Notes: generated from the letters alone by a model not told the origin. A stretch of 23,019 bases of DNA from Actinomycetes bacterium (GCA_023416315.1 JAEZIA010000196.1:1-23019), one strand, 5' to 3'; numbered from the stretch's first letter, positions 14,666 to 22,753 are shown. Made by a program: numbers and translations.

Positions 14666-15169
14666 ATGCCCAGCGACCATGCACCGCTGACCGATACGGT
14701 GGACCGCGTCCGCCGGGAGTGGGCGCAGGCGCGTCCCGAACTCGATACGACGCCGATCGACGTGCTCGGACGCGTGCAGCGGATCGCCTCGGTGTGCAAT
14801 CACCGTCTCGACCTCGACCTGGCGCGGCACGGCATCACTCGATCGGAGTTCAGTGTGCTCAGCGCCCTGGCCCGCGCCGACCGGCCGCTACGGGCCAGCG
14901 AGGTGGTGTCCACCACGATGCTCAGCGGCGCATCGATCACGAAGATCGCCGAAAGCCTGGTCCGCCGTGGGCTTTTGGAGCGCAAGAAATCGGAGCACGA
15001 CGGCCGCGTCGTGCTTCTGGAACTGACCGAGGCCGGCCTCGCGATCGTCGACGACGAGATGCCGCGCCGCCTGGCCGACGATCAGCGGTTGATCGCGGGA
15101 CTTTCCGCCGCCGAACGCGAGACGTTGACCGGCCTGCTCCGCAAAGTCTGTACGGCCCTGGGCGAGTGA
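14666..15169 (+). CDS. MarR-family transcription regulator
   Basis: 167-residue MarR protein. Residues about 66-125 form the winged helix: SEFSVLSALARADRPLRASEV, then the recognition helix SGASITKIAESLVRRGLLER and the wing KKSEHDGRVVLLELTEAG. The N- and C-terminal helices (about 27-50 and 130-166) are the dimer region. MarR proteins usually bind a palindrome near their own promoter and release it on binding an aromatic or phenolic ligand. The partner is the divergent FUSC gene, 54 bases away. The ATG coincides with the predicted transcription start, and there is no ribosome binding site, so translation is likely leaderless. Confidence 0.92.
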   Translation: MPSDHAPLTDTVDRVRREWAQARPELDTTPIDVLGRVQRIASVCNHRLDLDLARHGITRSEFSVLSALARADRPLRASEVVSTTMLSGASITKIAESLVRRGLLERKKSEHDGRVVLLELTEAGLAIVDDEMPRRLADDQRLIAGLSAAERETLTGLLRKVCTALGE

Positions 15170-15194
15170 TCCCCCAATTCACTCGCGCTCGGGA

Positions 15195-15296
15195 TCATGC
15201 GGCGGCCGCGTCTCCGTTGGCGATGGCGGCGCATGAGGTGCAGTCAGGGCTGTCGATATCGACGCGCCCGCAAGTCGGGCAGATGAACGGAATCAT
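15195..15296 (-). CDS. 33-residue zinc-ribbon-like small protein
   Basis: A short frame too small for routine gene calling. It starts at ATG 15296 with AAGGAAA about three to four bases upstream and ends at TGA 15195-15197. Cysteines at 6, 9, 19 and 22 form CPTC-x9-CTSC, the knuckle pair of a zinc ribbon, preceded by MIPFI and followed by a short Ala-rich tail. The cysteine spacing and strong Shine-Dalgarno make a chance frame unlikely. It lies 93 bases downstream of the SDR gene (15390-16187) on the same strand, and is convergent with the MarR gene. Role unknown; zinc binding, a protein adapter or a peptide-level regulator are possible. Confidence 0.6.
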   Translation of the reverse strand: MIPFICPTCGRVDIDSPDCTSCAAIANGDAAAA

Positions 15297-15340
15297 GAGT
15301 TTCCTTCGCCTAGCTCGGACGCCGGCTTACTGCGACGTTG

Positions 15341-15378
15341 GAAACGTTGTTACCCCACGCCATCGGGCCCGAAACGTT
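15341..15378. repeat. Two GAAACGTT copies 30 bases apart
   Basis: GAAACGTT is found at 15341-15348 and 15371-15378, both containing the palindrome AACGTT. The pair occupies the spacer upstream of the 33-residue ORF and downstream of the SDR gene. Three helical turns between them would place them on the same DNA face. Confidence 0.4.
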
Positions 15379-15389
15379 ATGACGCTGCG

Positions 15390-16187
15390 CTACTCCAGAG
15401 TGCTGCGGTAGCGCCGCATCCCGGCGATCCACCGGTCGTAATCGGCTCCTTTGTGCTGATACATGGTCAGGACCTCGGGGTGGGGCAGCACCAGAAACCG
15501 TCCGTCGGCGATGGCCTCGACCACGAGGGCGGCCACGCTGTCCGGCCCGATCACCGGGCCGGCGCTGGTGACGGCGGCGCCGGCCACCCGAATGGCCGCT
15601 TCGGGTGAGTCGGACATGCCGCGCAGCAGCGGAGTGTCGACCCCCATCGGGCAGACACAGCTGACGCCGATTCCCTTGTCGCCGTAGGTTATGGCCAGCC
15701 ACTCGGCGAATCCGACCGCGGCGTGTTTGGTGACGCTGTAGGGCGCCGCACCGAGCTGGGTCAGCAGCCCCGCCGCCGAGGCGACCGCGACGAAGTGCCC
15801 GCTGTCCCGTTCCAGCCACTGCGGTACAACGGCTTTGGCGGCGCGGATATGGGCGCGCAGGTTGATGTCGATGATCCGGTCCCAGGCGGCTTCGTCGTCG
15901 CCGAGGCCGGGCTCACCGGTGATGCCGGCGTTCGCGACATAGATGTCCACCGGGCCGAAGGCCGTGGCCGCGGTATCCAGAAGGGCGGCGATGCCGTCCT
16001 GGCTCGCGGCGTCTGCGGCCGCCGAAACACCACCGATCGTCGACGCGGTCTGCGCCGCCGCATCCGCGTCGATGTCGCAGGCCACCACCGAGGCGCCGGC
16101 CGAGGCCAATGCCGCGGCGATGGACCTGCCGATGCCGGAGCCCGCTCCGGTGACAACCGCCACCGATCCGTCGACGTTCACGGGCAC
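15390..16187 (-). CDS. Short-chain dehydrogenase/reductase (SDR)
   Basis: 265-residue SDR: TGAGSGIG at 13-20, D38 in ACDID after the second strand (suggesting NAD preference), NAG at 86-88, S137 and YSVTK at 150-154. The tail extends beyond the classical end and includes VLPHPEVLTMYQHKGADYDRWI, an extension found in a mycobacterial SDR subgroup of unknown substrate. The GTG start has GAGGGG about seven bases upstream (minus strand), which supports it over a second GTG two codons later. The sensor-domain lipoprotein gene ends 27 bases upstream on the same strand; joint transcription is possible. Confidence 0.9.
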   Translation of the reverse strand: MPVNVDGSVAVVTGAGSGIGRSIAAALASAGASVVACDIDADAAAQTASTIGGVSAAADAASQDGIAALLDTAATAFGPVDIYVANAGITGEPGLGDDEAAWDRIIDINLRAHIRAAKAVVPQWLERDSGHFVAVASAAGLLTQLGAAPYSVTKHAAVGFAEWLAITYGDKGIGVSCVCPMGVDTPLLRGMSDSPEAAIRVAGAAVTSAGPVIGPDSVAALVVEAIADGRFLVLPHPEVLTMYQHKGADYDRWIAGMRRYRSTLE

Positions 16188-16214
16188 ATGTCTACCCCTC
16201 GAGGGCAGGCGATG

Positions 16215-16904
16215 TCACCACTGTGCGTTCACGTTGGCGCCGATCTGGTCGGCGATTTTCTGCGCTGAGTCACCGGGATCGGCGGCGCACGTGTTCACAT
16301 CGATGATGATGTTGTTGCGCCGCGCCAGCGCTCGTCCGCACGCCCACCCCGGTGCGCGGGCGTTCTGCTGGGTCGTCGTGACGCTCAGGGTGTCGTTCTT
16401 ATTCGTGATCGTCCCGACTACCCAGCTCGAGTTGCTCTGCGTGTGGGTGTAGGCATGGCAGTCGGGCCACTGCTGCTCCGAGGCGGCGAAGAAGGCTTTG
16501 GCCTGGTCGGCGTCGGCGAACAATACCACTGCCTGTTTGAGGTAGTGCTCTATCGCGTCGCCGTCGTTGAAGCTCTCGTCGCGTTCGGCCCGGAAGCCGC
16601 TGTCGGCGTAGACGACCGCCTCGGCGGCACCGTCGATGGCCAGGCAGTTGGCCGGCGACATGTACGCGCTGTTGTCGGCCATGGCCGTCCGAGAGTCGGT
16701 GATCGCCAGGTTGCGGGTGCCCATCGTGGCGTTGAGCTGATCGGCCTTGAGCAGTAATCCTGACAGTTCGCGTTCGACCAGCGGACGCGCAATCAACGAT
16801 CGGGTGGGCGTCGGCACCGCCGGTTTGCCATTGGTGGTGCCACTGCATCCGACGGCCAGTGCCGCGCAGCACAGCGCCGTCGAGACGGTGATTAAGCGAT
16901 ACAT
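16215..16904 (-). CDS. Sensor-domain lipoprotein (PknH extracellular-domain family)
   Basis: 229-residue lipoprotein. The signal peptide ends in the lipobox LAVGC with the lipidated Cys at 20. The mature part (about 40-229) resembles the PknH-type extracellular sensor domain also found in LppH-like lipoproteins. The four cysteines at 87, 149, 189 and 206 are in the positions expected for two disulfides. There is no kinase domain, so it is a free-standing version that may bind a small ligand at the cell surface. Start: the frame is open to 16964, but the signal peptide begins at the double ATG; ATG 16904 is chosen because AGGGA lies six bases before it, and ATG 16907 is the alternative. It is divergent from the DUF35 gene. 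Confidence 0.85.
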   Translation of the reverse strand: MYRLITVSTALCCAALAVGCSGTTNGKPAVPTPTRSLIARPLVERELSGLLLKADQLNATMGTRNLAITDSRTAMADNSAYMSPANCLAIDGAAEAVVYADSGFRAERDESFNDGDAIEHYLKQAVVLFADADQAKAFFAASEQQWPDCHAYTHTQSNSSWVVGTITNKNDTLSVTTTQQNARAPGWACGRALARRNNIIIDVNTCAADPGDSAQKIADQIGANVNAQW

Positions 16905-17008
16905 CATCCCTCCCTGTGCTAACCAGGTTTCCACCGATCGGGCGAGCTCAAGCGCGATCGGCACGCGGGATTTGCGCCCCCGCTATTTCGTCGCAGGCGC
17001 AGACTCGC

Positions 17009-17014
17009 TAGCGT
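17009..17014 (+). promoter_or_regulatory. Possible -10 box for the DUF35-thiolase operon
   Basis: TAGCGT fits TANNNT and sits in the palindrome CGCTAGCG (17006-17013). Transcription would start near 17021, giving a 21-base leader that carries GGAGGT. No clear -35. It is in the 137-base divergent spacer and is a plausible site for the TetR protein of the operon. Confidence 0.25.
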
Positions 17015-17041
17015 CACACAGACCTACGGACGGAGGTTCAC

Positions 17042-17440
17042 ATGGCCGAGCGGATACCGATGGTCGACTATCTGGTGCTCGACGATGGTGAGCCTCATCT
17101 CGTCGCCCATGAGTGCACGAACTGTGGCGCGCGGTTCTTCGACCGCCGCAATGCATGCGCCGGCTGCTTCGGCACGGAATTTGCTCTCGCCCCGGTAGCG
17201 ACCGAGGGCACGGTCCGAACGTTCACCATCGTCACCTTCGCGGCGCCGGGTGTTCCGGTGCCGTTCGTGGCGTCGGTCGTCGATTGCGACGGCACCCAGG
17301 TGCGCGCCAACCTCGTCAACGTCGAGCCCGATCCCGACCACGTCCACGACGGCATGAAGGTGCGTCTGAGTACGTACTCCCTCGGCGCGGACAGCAACGG
17401 GACCGAGGCGATCGGCTTCGGTTTCGAACCGGTCGCCTGA
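17042..17440 (+). CDS. DUF35 zinc-ribbon/OB-fold protein (acyl-CoA-binding type)
   Basis: 132-residue protein. The zinc ribbon is formed by C25, C28, C39 and C42 (HECTNCGARFF, CAGCFG), followed by an OB-fold (about 50-130) with GTVRTFTIVTFAAPGVPVPF and VRANLVN. DUF35 proteins partner with thiolase-like proteins and can supply the acyl-CoA-binding surface, as in ChsH2-Ltp2 of steroid side-chain degradation. GGAGGT just before ATG 17042 supports the start. The thiolase gene begins 33 bases downstream and is its likely physical partner. Confidence 0.9.
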   Translation: MAERIPMVDYLVLDDGEPHLVAHECTNCGARFFDRRNACAGCFGTEFALAPVATEGTVRTFTIVTFAAPGVPVPFVASVVDCDGTQVRANLVNVEPDPDHVHDGMKVRLSTYSLGADSNGTEAIGFGFEPVA

Positions 17441-17473
17441 CTCCCCCACCACCGAACCTTCCAAGGAGACGCG

Positions 17474-18685
17474 ATGAGTGCCAGTGACGAGATCTGGATC
17501 GTCGGTATCCGGATGACCAAATTCGGCAAGCACGCCGACAAGGACACGGTCGATCTGGCCGCCGAGGCGGCGATGGCCGCGCTCGCCGATGCCGGGCTGA
17601 GCATGTCGGAGATCGGCGTGCTCGCCGCGGGTAATCTGATGAATGCCAGCGCAGGGATCGGCCAGCAGTTGCAGAAACAGATCGGCCAGACCGGGATCCC
17701 GGTGTACAACGTCGCGAACGCGTGTGCCACCGGCGCCACCGCACTGCGCACCGCGATCATGGCGGTCAAGGCTGGCGAAGTGCGCTACGGCATGGCGGTG
17801 GGAGTGGAAAAGCTCTCCGGGGCAGGGCTTCTCGGTGCCGGTGGCCGAAAGAAGGACGACTCAGGGGTGTGGGAGCCCTCGGGGCGCTACGGTGCCGTCG
17901 CTCCGATCGACGGTCGGATCGGTACCGAGGCCATGCCCGGTGTGTTCGCCCAGATCGGCACCGAATACGGCCACAAATACGGCGGCACCAGCTTCGAGCT
18001 GTTCGCCAAGATCAGTGAGAAGAACCATGCGCATTCGACGTTGAACCCGCTGGCCGCCTACCAGAAGCGGTTCACGCTCGAGCAGATCATGAACGACGTC
18101 ATGATCGCCTACCCCAACACCCGACCGATGTGCTCGGCCAACTGCGATGGCGCGGCGGCGGCGATCGTGTGCAACGGCGAAACGCTGAAATCGCTGTCGG
18201 TCGAGCAGCGCCGGCGCGCGGTGAAGGTGTCGGCATCGGTGCTCACCACCGATCCGTATGAAGAAGGCTGCCAAGTCCTGCCCAACGTCAACACCCTGAC
18301 CCGCAACGCAGCGGCCACCGCCTACGAGCAGGCCGGCATCGGGCCCAAGGACCTCGATTTGGTCGAGTTGCACGACTGCTTCGCCACCGCGGAACTGGTG
18401 CACTACGACAACCTGATGCTGTGCGAGGAAGGGGGCGCCGCCGACTTCTTCAATTCCGGTGCCACGTGGCGTGACGGAGCGACACCGGTCAACGTCTCCG
18501 GCGGCTTGCAATCCAAGGGCCACCCCATCGCCGCGACCGGCATCGCCAACATCTGGGAGATCTGTCACCACCTGCGCGGTGAAGCCGGGGATCGCCAGAT
18601 CGACAACGCGAAGGTCGGTCTGGCCCATGTGATCGGCCTCGGGTCTGCCTGCGGCGTCCACATTCTGGAGAAGTCCGCGGCCTGA
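17474..18685 (+). CDS. Thiolase-superfamily protein (Ltp / SCP2-type)
   Basis: 403-residue thiolase-fold enzyme. The nucleophile position is C84 in NVANACATG; H300 is in ELHDCFATAE, H350 in SKGHPIAATG and C393 in LGSACGVHIL. The pattern fits SCP2-type thiolases and their aldolase relatives (Ltp2 type) that catalyse CoA-dependent C-C cleavage or retro-aldol reactions. The AAGGAGA site precedes ATG by six bases, indicating efficient translation. Its DUF35 neighbour suggests an Ltp-DUF35 complex working on a branched or steroid-like acyl-CoA, but no other sterol-catabolic gene is in view. With all candidate catalytic residues present, thiolase activity cannot be excluded. Confidence 0.92.
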   Translation: MSASDEIWIVGIRMTKFGKHADKDTVDLAAEAAMAALADAGLSMSEIGVLAAGNLMNASAGIGQQLQKQIGQTGIPVYNVANACATGATALRTAIMAVKAGEVRYGMAVGVEKLSGAGLLGAGGRKKDDSGVWEPSGRYGAVAPIDGRIGTEAMPGVFAQIGTEYGHKYGGTSFELFAKISEKNHAHSTLNPLAAYQKRFTLEQIMNDVMIAYPNTRPMCSANCDGAAAAIVCNGETLKSLSVEQRRRAVKVSASVLTTDPYEEGCQVLPNVNTLTRNAAATAYEQAGIGPKDLDLVELHDCFATAELVHYDNLMLCEEGGAADFFNSGATWRDGATPVNVSGGLQSKGHPIAATGIANIWEICHHLRGEAGDRQIDNAKVGLAHVIGLGSACGVHILEKSAA

Positions 18686-18697
18686 CGGCACGCCCGA

Positions 18698-19261
18698 ATG
18701 GCTTCGAAATCCGGACGGCCTCGCGACGCGTCCATCGACGAGCGGGTGCTGACGACAACCCGGCAACTGCTGGCGCAAAGCGGCTGGCACGGTGTGTCTC
18801 TGCGGCTGGTGGCGCAGCAGGCCGGTGTGGGCCGCGCGAGCCTGTCTCGGCGGTGGCCGTCGAAGGCGGCGCTGGTACTGGACGCAATCCTCGGCGCGAC
18901 ACCGGATCTGGCGCCCTTCGCCGGTACCGACATCGACGGCTGGATCGACTGGGTGGTGCGGGGCAGTCACGAGTTGTTCAACCGCCCCGAGGTCAACGCC
19001 GCACTGCCGTGGCTGCTGCTGGCCCTGGAGGAGAATCCGGAACTGCGACAGTCGCTGTGGGCCAACTTCAGTGGCCCCGCGGTCGCGTTGTTCGACGAGG
19101 ACGAACGTGTCGCCCGGGCCGTACTGGCGATGGCGGCCGGCGCGGCGTTGTTCATCACGACCGTTGCGGCCGAGGATGATTCGGCGTCGCTGAGGGAACA
19201 GATCTCCGCGCTATTGAGCGGCGGTGTTCGCGGCCTGACGTCGGATCGAGTCGATGATTGA
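18698..19261 (+). CDS. TetR-family transcription regulator
   Basis: 187-residue TetR protein. The DNA-binding domain is at about 10-58: DERVLTTTRQLLAQSGWHG, then LRLVAQQAGVGRASLSRRWPSKAALV (helices 2-3), typical of the family. The C-terminal ligand domain (60-187) has no identifiable specificity. It begins 12 bases after the thiolase stop without a visible Shine-Dalgarno and is probably part of the same operon; the natural target is the operon's own promoter at about 17000. Its last 51 bases overlap the convergent epimerase gene. Confidence 0.9.
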   Translation: MASKSGRPRDASIDERVLTTTRQLLAQSGWHGVSLRLVAQQAGVGRASLSRRWPSKAALVLDAILGATPDLAPFAGTDIDGWIDWVVRGSHELFNRPEVNAALPWLLLALEENPELRQSLWANFSGPAVALFDEDERVARAVLAMAAGAALFITTVAAEDDSASLREQISALLSGGVRGLTSDRVDD

Positions 19262-20209
19262 TTGCCGCGGCGACCGCCAGGTCAGCTCCAGGTCGGCGAG
19301 CGTTGCCGAGTCGTCGGTCGGGGTGGCTGCGGTCAACAGCAGGGCGGCTTCGTAACTCAGCCCGTCCCCGAGCGGAACCACCGCGCCGATGAGGTCGCTC
19401 AGCCAACCGATGGCCCGAAAGGCGCTGCCCGGCAGCGGGATCCGTCGTATCCGATGACCGATACCCTCCTCCAGCGCGTCGATCATCTCGTCGAATGGCA
19501 GCGCCACGCCACCGCAGACGTAGCGGTGGGCCCCGTGGCCGGGACGCATCAGGCGCGTATGCACCTCGGCGACGTCGCGAACGTCGATCATCGACATCCC
19601 GCCACGCAGCCGGGGCGCCACCCTCGCGCGAGTGATCGGTTCCCAGCCGCGTTCGGTGACCCCCGGTGCGGTGTGGAAGGGTGCGCCGACCACGCTCGAC
19701 GGGTAGGTGATGACCACGGGTGCGCCTTCGTCCTGCAACCGCCGCGCCGCGCGTTCGGCGTGGGCTTTGGTCTTGGCGTACGGACTGCGCCCCTCGGAGG
19801 TCGGGGTATCCGGGCCGATCGTCTGGCCCGCAGGCGCGGGGAACAGCGCGCTGTAGCTGCTGACCAGAACGACAGGGTCGAGGTCGAGTGCAACCGCGCG
19901 GTTCATGATGCGCTCACTGGCGTGGGCGTTGATCGCCCACATCAACTCCGTCCGCCGTTTATCGGTGCCGACGACCCCCGCCGCATGGATCAACGCGTCA
20001 CTGCCGGCGAGCAGGCGTTCCACCACGGCATCGTCGCGGATGTCACCGGTGAGAACACCGAGTTCACCCAGCCGGCTCAGTTCCTCGACGACGGGTGTCC
20101 CGATGTCGGCGGGCGTCGCGAGAAGGCGCACGGAATGACCCGCCTGCAACAGCGCCCGCACGGTGTGCGCACCCACGTAACCGGTTCCGCCGGTAACCGC
20201 CACCCGCAT
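19211..20209 (-). CDS. Extended SDR, NAD-dependent epimerase/dehydratase family
   Basis: 332-residue extended SDR: GGTGYVG at 7-13 (NAD-binding), HAAGVVG at about 75-81, SSYSALF at 117-123 (catalytic Ser region) and YAKTK at 144-148. It is similar to the dihydroflavonol reductase / 3-beta-hydroxysteroid dehydrogenase-like branch rather than nucleotide-sugar epimerases, judging by the PSSVVGAP and DVRDVAEVH segments; the substrate is not known. GGGAGG five bases before the ATG supports the start. It lies 71 bases downstream of the GGDEF-EAL gene on the same strand and overlaps the convergent TetR gene by 51 bases. Confidence 0.9.
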   Translation of the reverse strand: MRVAVTGGTGYVGAHTVRALLQAGHSVRLLATPADIGTPVVEELSRLGELGVLTGDIRDDAVVERLLAGSDALIHAAGVVGTDKRRTELMWAINAHASERIMNRAVALDLDPVVLVSSYSALFPAPAGQTIGPDTPTSEGRSPYAKTKAHAERAARRLQDEGAPVVITYPSSVVGAPFHTAPGVTERGWEPITRARVAPRLRGGMSMIDVRDVAEVHTRLMRPGHGAHRYVCGGVALPFDEMIDALEEGIGHRIRRIPLPGSAFRAIGWLSDLIGAVVPLGDGLSYEAALLLTAATPTDDSATLADLELTWRSPRQSIIDSIRRQAANTAAQ

Positions 20210-20232
20210 CGCTGCCTCCCATCGCCACGCCG

Positions 20233-20238
20233 ATTATG
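20233..20238 (-). promoter_or_regulatory. Possible -10 box of the epimerase gene
   Basis: The minus strand reads CATAAT, five of six bases of TATAAT, within the 71-base gap after the GGDEF-EAL gene. A start near 20226 would give a 17-base leader with the GGGAGG ribosome binding site. No convincing -35, so low confidence. Confidence 0.3.
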
Positions 20239-20280
20239 GCGCCAATGGTATCGAAAATACGCTCGGGGTCCGCCGCCGGG

Positions 20281-22566
20281 TCACCTCGCAGGCGATGATG
20301 CCCGGATCCCGGTGAGCTCGTCCGCTCGCCCGAAGAGATGACCTTGCGCCAGTTCGCAACCGGCCTCGAATATCGTTTGTGCCTGCTCGGTGGTCTCGAT
20401 CCCCTCGGCAATCACGGTGAGCCCCAACGCTTCACAGAGGCCGATGACCGACCGGTACAGCGTGAGGTTGCGAGCGGGGTCGACCCCGACCGCGAGTCCG
20501 CGGTCGAGCTTGACGATCTGTACGGGCAGTTCATGCAGATACGTCAGCGAGTTGTAGCCCGCGCCGAAATCGTCCAGTGCCACCCGGATACCCATCTCGT
20601 TCAGTCGCCTGATCGCGGCCGCCCCCTCGACGAGGTCGACGATTGGCACCGTTTCGGTGATCTCCAGGACCAGCCTGCTGGCGGGTAAACGATGCCGGGC
20701 GAGCGTGCGGCCGACGACGCCCTCGAATTCGGCGCTGCCCAGTCGCGCCGCGCCGATGTTGACGTGCACATCTACGTCCGGACCCGTGGCTTGAATCTCC
20801 GCGCATGCTTGATCGAGTACCAGCGCATCGAGTTGGGCGCCCATTCCGTTGGCTTCGGCCAGCGAGACGAAGGTTTCGGGCGGAATCCGCATCCCGCTCG
20901 GCGTCGTCCACCTGGCCAGCGCCTCGACGGCGACCGGGGTGCCGTGGGGAAGAGCGACGATCGGCTGGTACTTGAGCCTAAAACCCTGCGGGACACCGCC
21001 TTTCGCTTGGCGCAGCGCCGTCGGGAAATCTTCCGACACGCTGAACGCCGGCCGGTAGACCACAGCGGTGTCTTTGCCGAGCCGCTTGCCCGTGTACATC
21101 GAGATATCGGCCTGCCGGAGCAGTTCGTCGGACGTCGGGGGTAGACCGTCGTAGCCGGGACTGACCAACCCCATGCTGGCGCGCACCCGAACCGACGTGC
21201 CGTGCACCGAGAACGGGCTGCGCAACTGCTCGCGGAGCTGGTCGGCGACCATCTCGGGAGCCTCGACGGCACCGGCGATGAGGATGGCGAATTCGTCACC
21301 CCCGATACGAGCGAGGGTGTCCGTCGGGCCCAGGCAGTTGCGCAGGCGAGTGCTGATAGCGCACAGCAGCTCGTCACCGGCGGCGTGGCCGAAGCGGTCG
21401 TTGACTTCCTTGAAATCGTCGATGTCGACGAAGATCAAGACGAACGGGCCGCTGCGTATCGCCTCGTTCAGCCGCTGCGCCAACAACAACCGGTTGGGCA
21501 GGTCGGTCAGCGCATCGTGGTGCGCCTGGTGGGCGAGCCGTCGCTTGGCGTCGACCAGCTGATCGGTCAGCATTCGCTGAATCCGCATCGCCACCAGGTA
21601 GCGGGTCGCGACGAGCAGCGCCAACACGAGGTACGTGACGGCGAAAAACGGGTCGATCCCCCGGCCCGCGAGCACGTTGAACGTGACCAGCGCGGCGCTG
21701 CCCATGAAACCCACGTAGGGCAGCGTCAGTTGCGCCCAGTTGGTCGGCAGTTCGTCCTCGTCGACGTGCTCAGGACGCGGCCGCGGCGGCCGTTCCAACA
21801 GACCCAAGCCGATCAGCAGGGGGGCGATGATGAAGCCCATGCCGACCCACAGGTCCAGACTGGCGATCTCCAGGCTGCGCAGATATGCCAGGAGCCGGTC
21901 CGCCGAGACGAGGATGGATACCGCCGCGGCCAGCAGCATGTAGTTGGCCCGCCCCGGCCGATAGGGCGGGTACCACATCGCGACCAGAAGGGCGGCCACC
22001 ACTACGACGAGCTCGACGGCGGCGATCGCGAACACCACGGCGGTGTTCGTCGACCGTGGCAGCGCCGCGCTGTCGACGGCGCCCAACCGGGCCAGATAGA
22101 TCAGTTGGTAGAAGGCCAGCGTGCTCACCAGGCCGTCGAGCACGGTGGTCACCACACCCGGCCAGAGCTGCGCCGGACGTCGCGGCTGCCCTTTCTCGCG
22201 CCCGGAGCGCACCAGCAACACCATCGCCGTACAGAACAGTGTCGCGCCGAGGAAGTAGGCGACCACGACGGGCCACGGCGCGGTCGCACCCTGATCGGCG
22301 GCACCGCCGAGCCGCCAGGACAGCTCGGCCGCCAGGAAGACGGCCATCGCCGCGAGGAGCGACACCCGCCACCACCGCTGTGGTCCGGTCAGTCGGCGCA
22401 CAACGACCAGCCCGACCATTACCGCGGCAACCGCGACGACCACTTCCAAGACAAATTGCATGCGCTGTGCCGTTGCCACGCCCCACGGGGCGAGCGCGTT
22501 GACCGCAGACGCGACGACGACGACCGCCGAAACCCACCAACGCACGCGGTGACTCTGAAACGACAA
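20281..22566 (-). CDS. Membrane GGDEF-EAL cyclic-di-GMP enzyme
   Basis: 761-residue protein. About ten membrane helices fill residues 10-335, a sensory module without obvious MHYT, MASE or CHASE signature. The GGDEF domain (about 345-505) has an intact GGDEF at 422-426 and FVDIDDFKEVND before it, so it should make c-di-GMP. The EAL domain (about 525-755) keeps EAL at 548-550, the Asn of NIG, EITET, DDFGAG (from 665), KLDRG, AEGIET and QGHLFG, so phosphodiesterase residues are also present. The start is TTG 22566, chosen because GGAGG lies about seven bases upstream; GTG 22545 is the alternative. The net activity may switch with the input. Confidence 0.93.
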   Translation of the reverse strand: MSFQSHRVRWWVSAVVVVASAVNALAPWGVATAQRMQFVLEVVVAVAAVMVGLVVVRRLTGPQRWWRVSLLAAMAVFLAAELSWRLGGAADQGATAPWPVVVAYFLGATLFCTAMVLLVRSGREKGQPRRPAQLWPGVVTTVLDGLVSTLAFYQLIYLARLGAVDSAALPRSTNTAVVFAIAAVELVVVVAALLVAMWYPPYRPGRANYMLLAAAVSILVSADRLLAYLRSLEIASLDLWVGMGFIIAPLLIGLGLLERPPRPRPEHVDEDELPTNWAQLTLPYVGFMGSAALVTFNVLAGRGIDPFFAVTYLVLALLVATRYLVAMRIQRMLTDQLVDAKRRLAHQAHHDALTDLPNRLLLAQRLNEAIRSGPFVLIFVDIDDFKEVNDRFGHAAGDELLCAISTRLRNCLGPTDTLARIGGDEFAILIAGAVEAPEMVADQLREQLRSPFSVHGTSVRVRASMGLVSPGYDGLPPTSDELLRQADISMYTGKRLGKDTAVVYRPAFSVSEDFPTALRQAKGGVPQGFRLKYQPIVALPHGTPVAVEALARWTTPSGMRIPPETFVSLAEANGMGAQLDALVLDQACAEIQATGPDVDVHVNIGAARLGSAEFEGVVGRTLARHRLPASRLVLEITETVPIVDLVEGAAAIRRLNEMGIRVALDDFGAGYNSLTYLHELPVQIVKLDRGLAVGVDPARNLTLYRSVIGLCEALGLTVIAEGIETTEQAQTIFEAGCELAQGHLFGRADELTGIRASSPAR

Positions 22567-22665
22567 CGCGCCCCCTCCAACCCGCGGCGTTGAGGCTCAA
22601 TCCTGGCAGGATCGTGCGACGGCTGGGCCGTTATCGGCCAACTGGTGACGCCTCGGGTTCACTCG

Positions 22666-22681
22666 GTACCGCCAGCGGTAC
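22666..22681. repeat. Inverted repeat GTACCGC-CA-GCGGTAC
   Basis: A perfect seven-base inverted repeat with a two-base centre, in the 253-base spacer between the GGDEF-EAL gene and the NDH-2 gene. It lacks a T-run and is unlikely to be a terminator; its symmetry suits an operator. Confidence 0.45.
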
Positions 22682-22753
22682 ACCCCCGGGCTGCCACATG
22701 GCGTGCGTCGCCCCCGGTTGCGGGAGGTGAGTATCGATTACCGAACGGGTACG

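Noticed and set aside
16905..16964. N-terminal extension of the sensor-domain lipoprotein
   Set aside because: Would bury the lipoprotein signal peptide; the ribosome binding site precedes the internal ATG.
21202..22593. 463-codon plus-strand open frame opposite the GGDEF-EAL gene
   Set aside because: Antisense shadow caused by high GC; His/Gln/Arg-rich with no domain, while the opposite strand has intact catalytic motifs.
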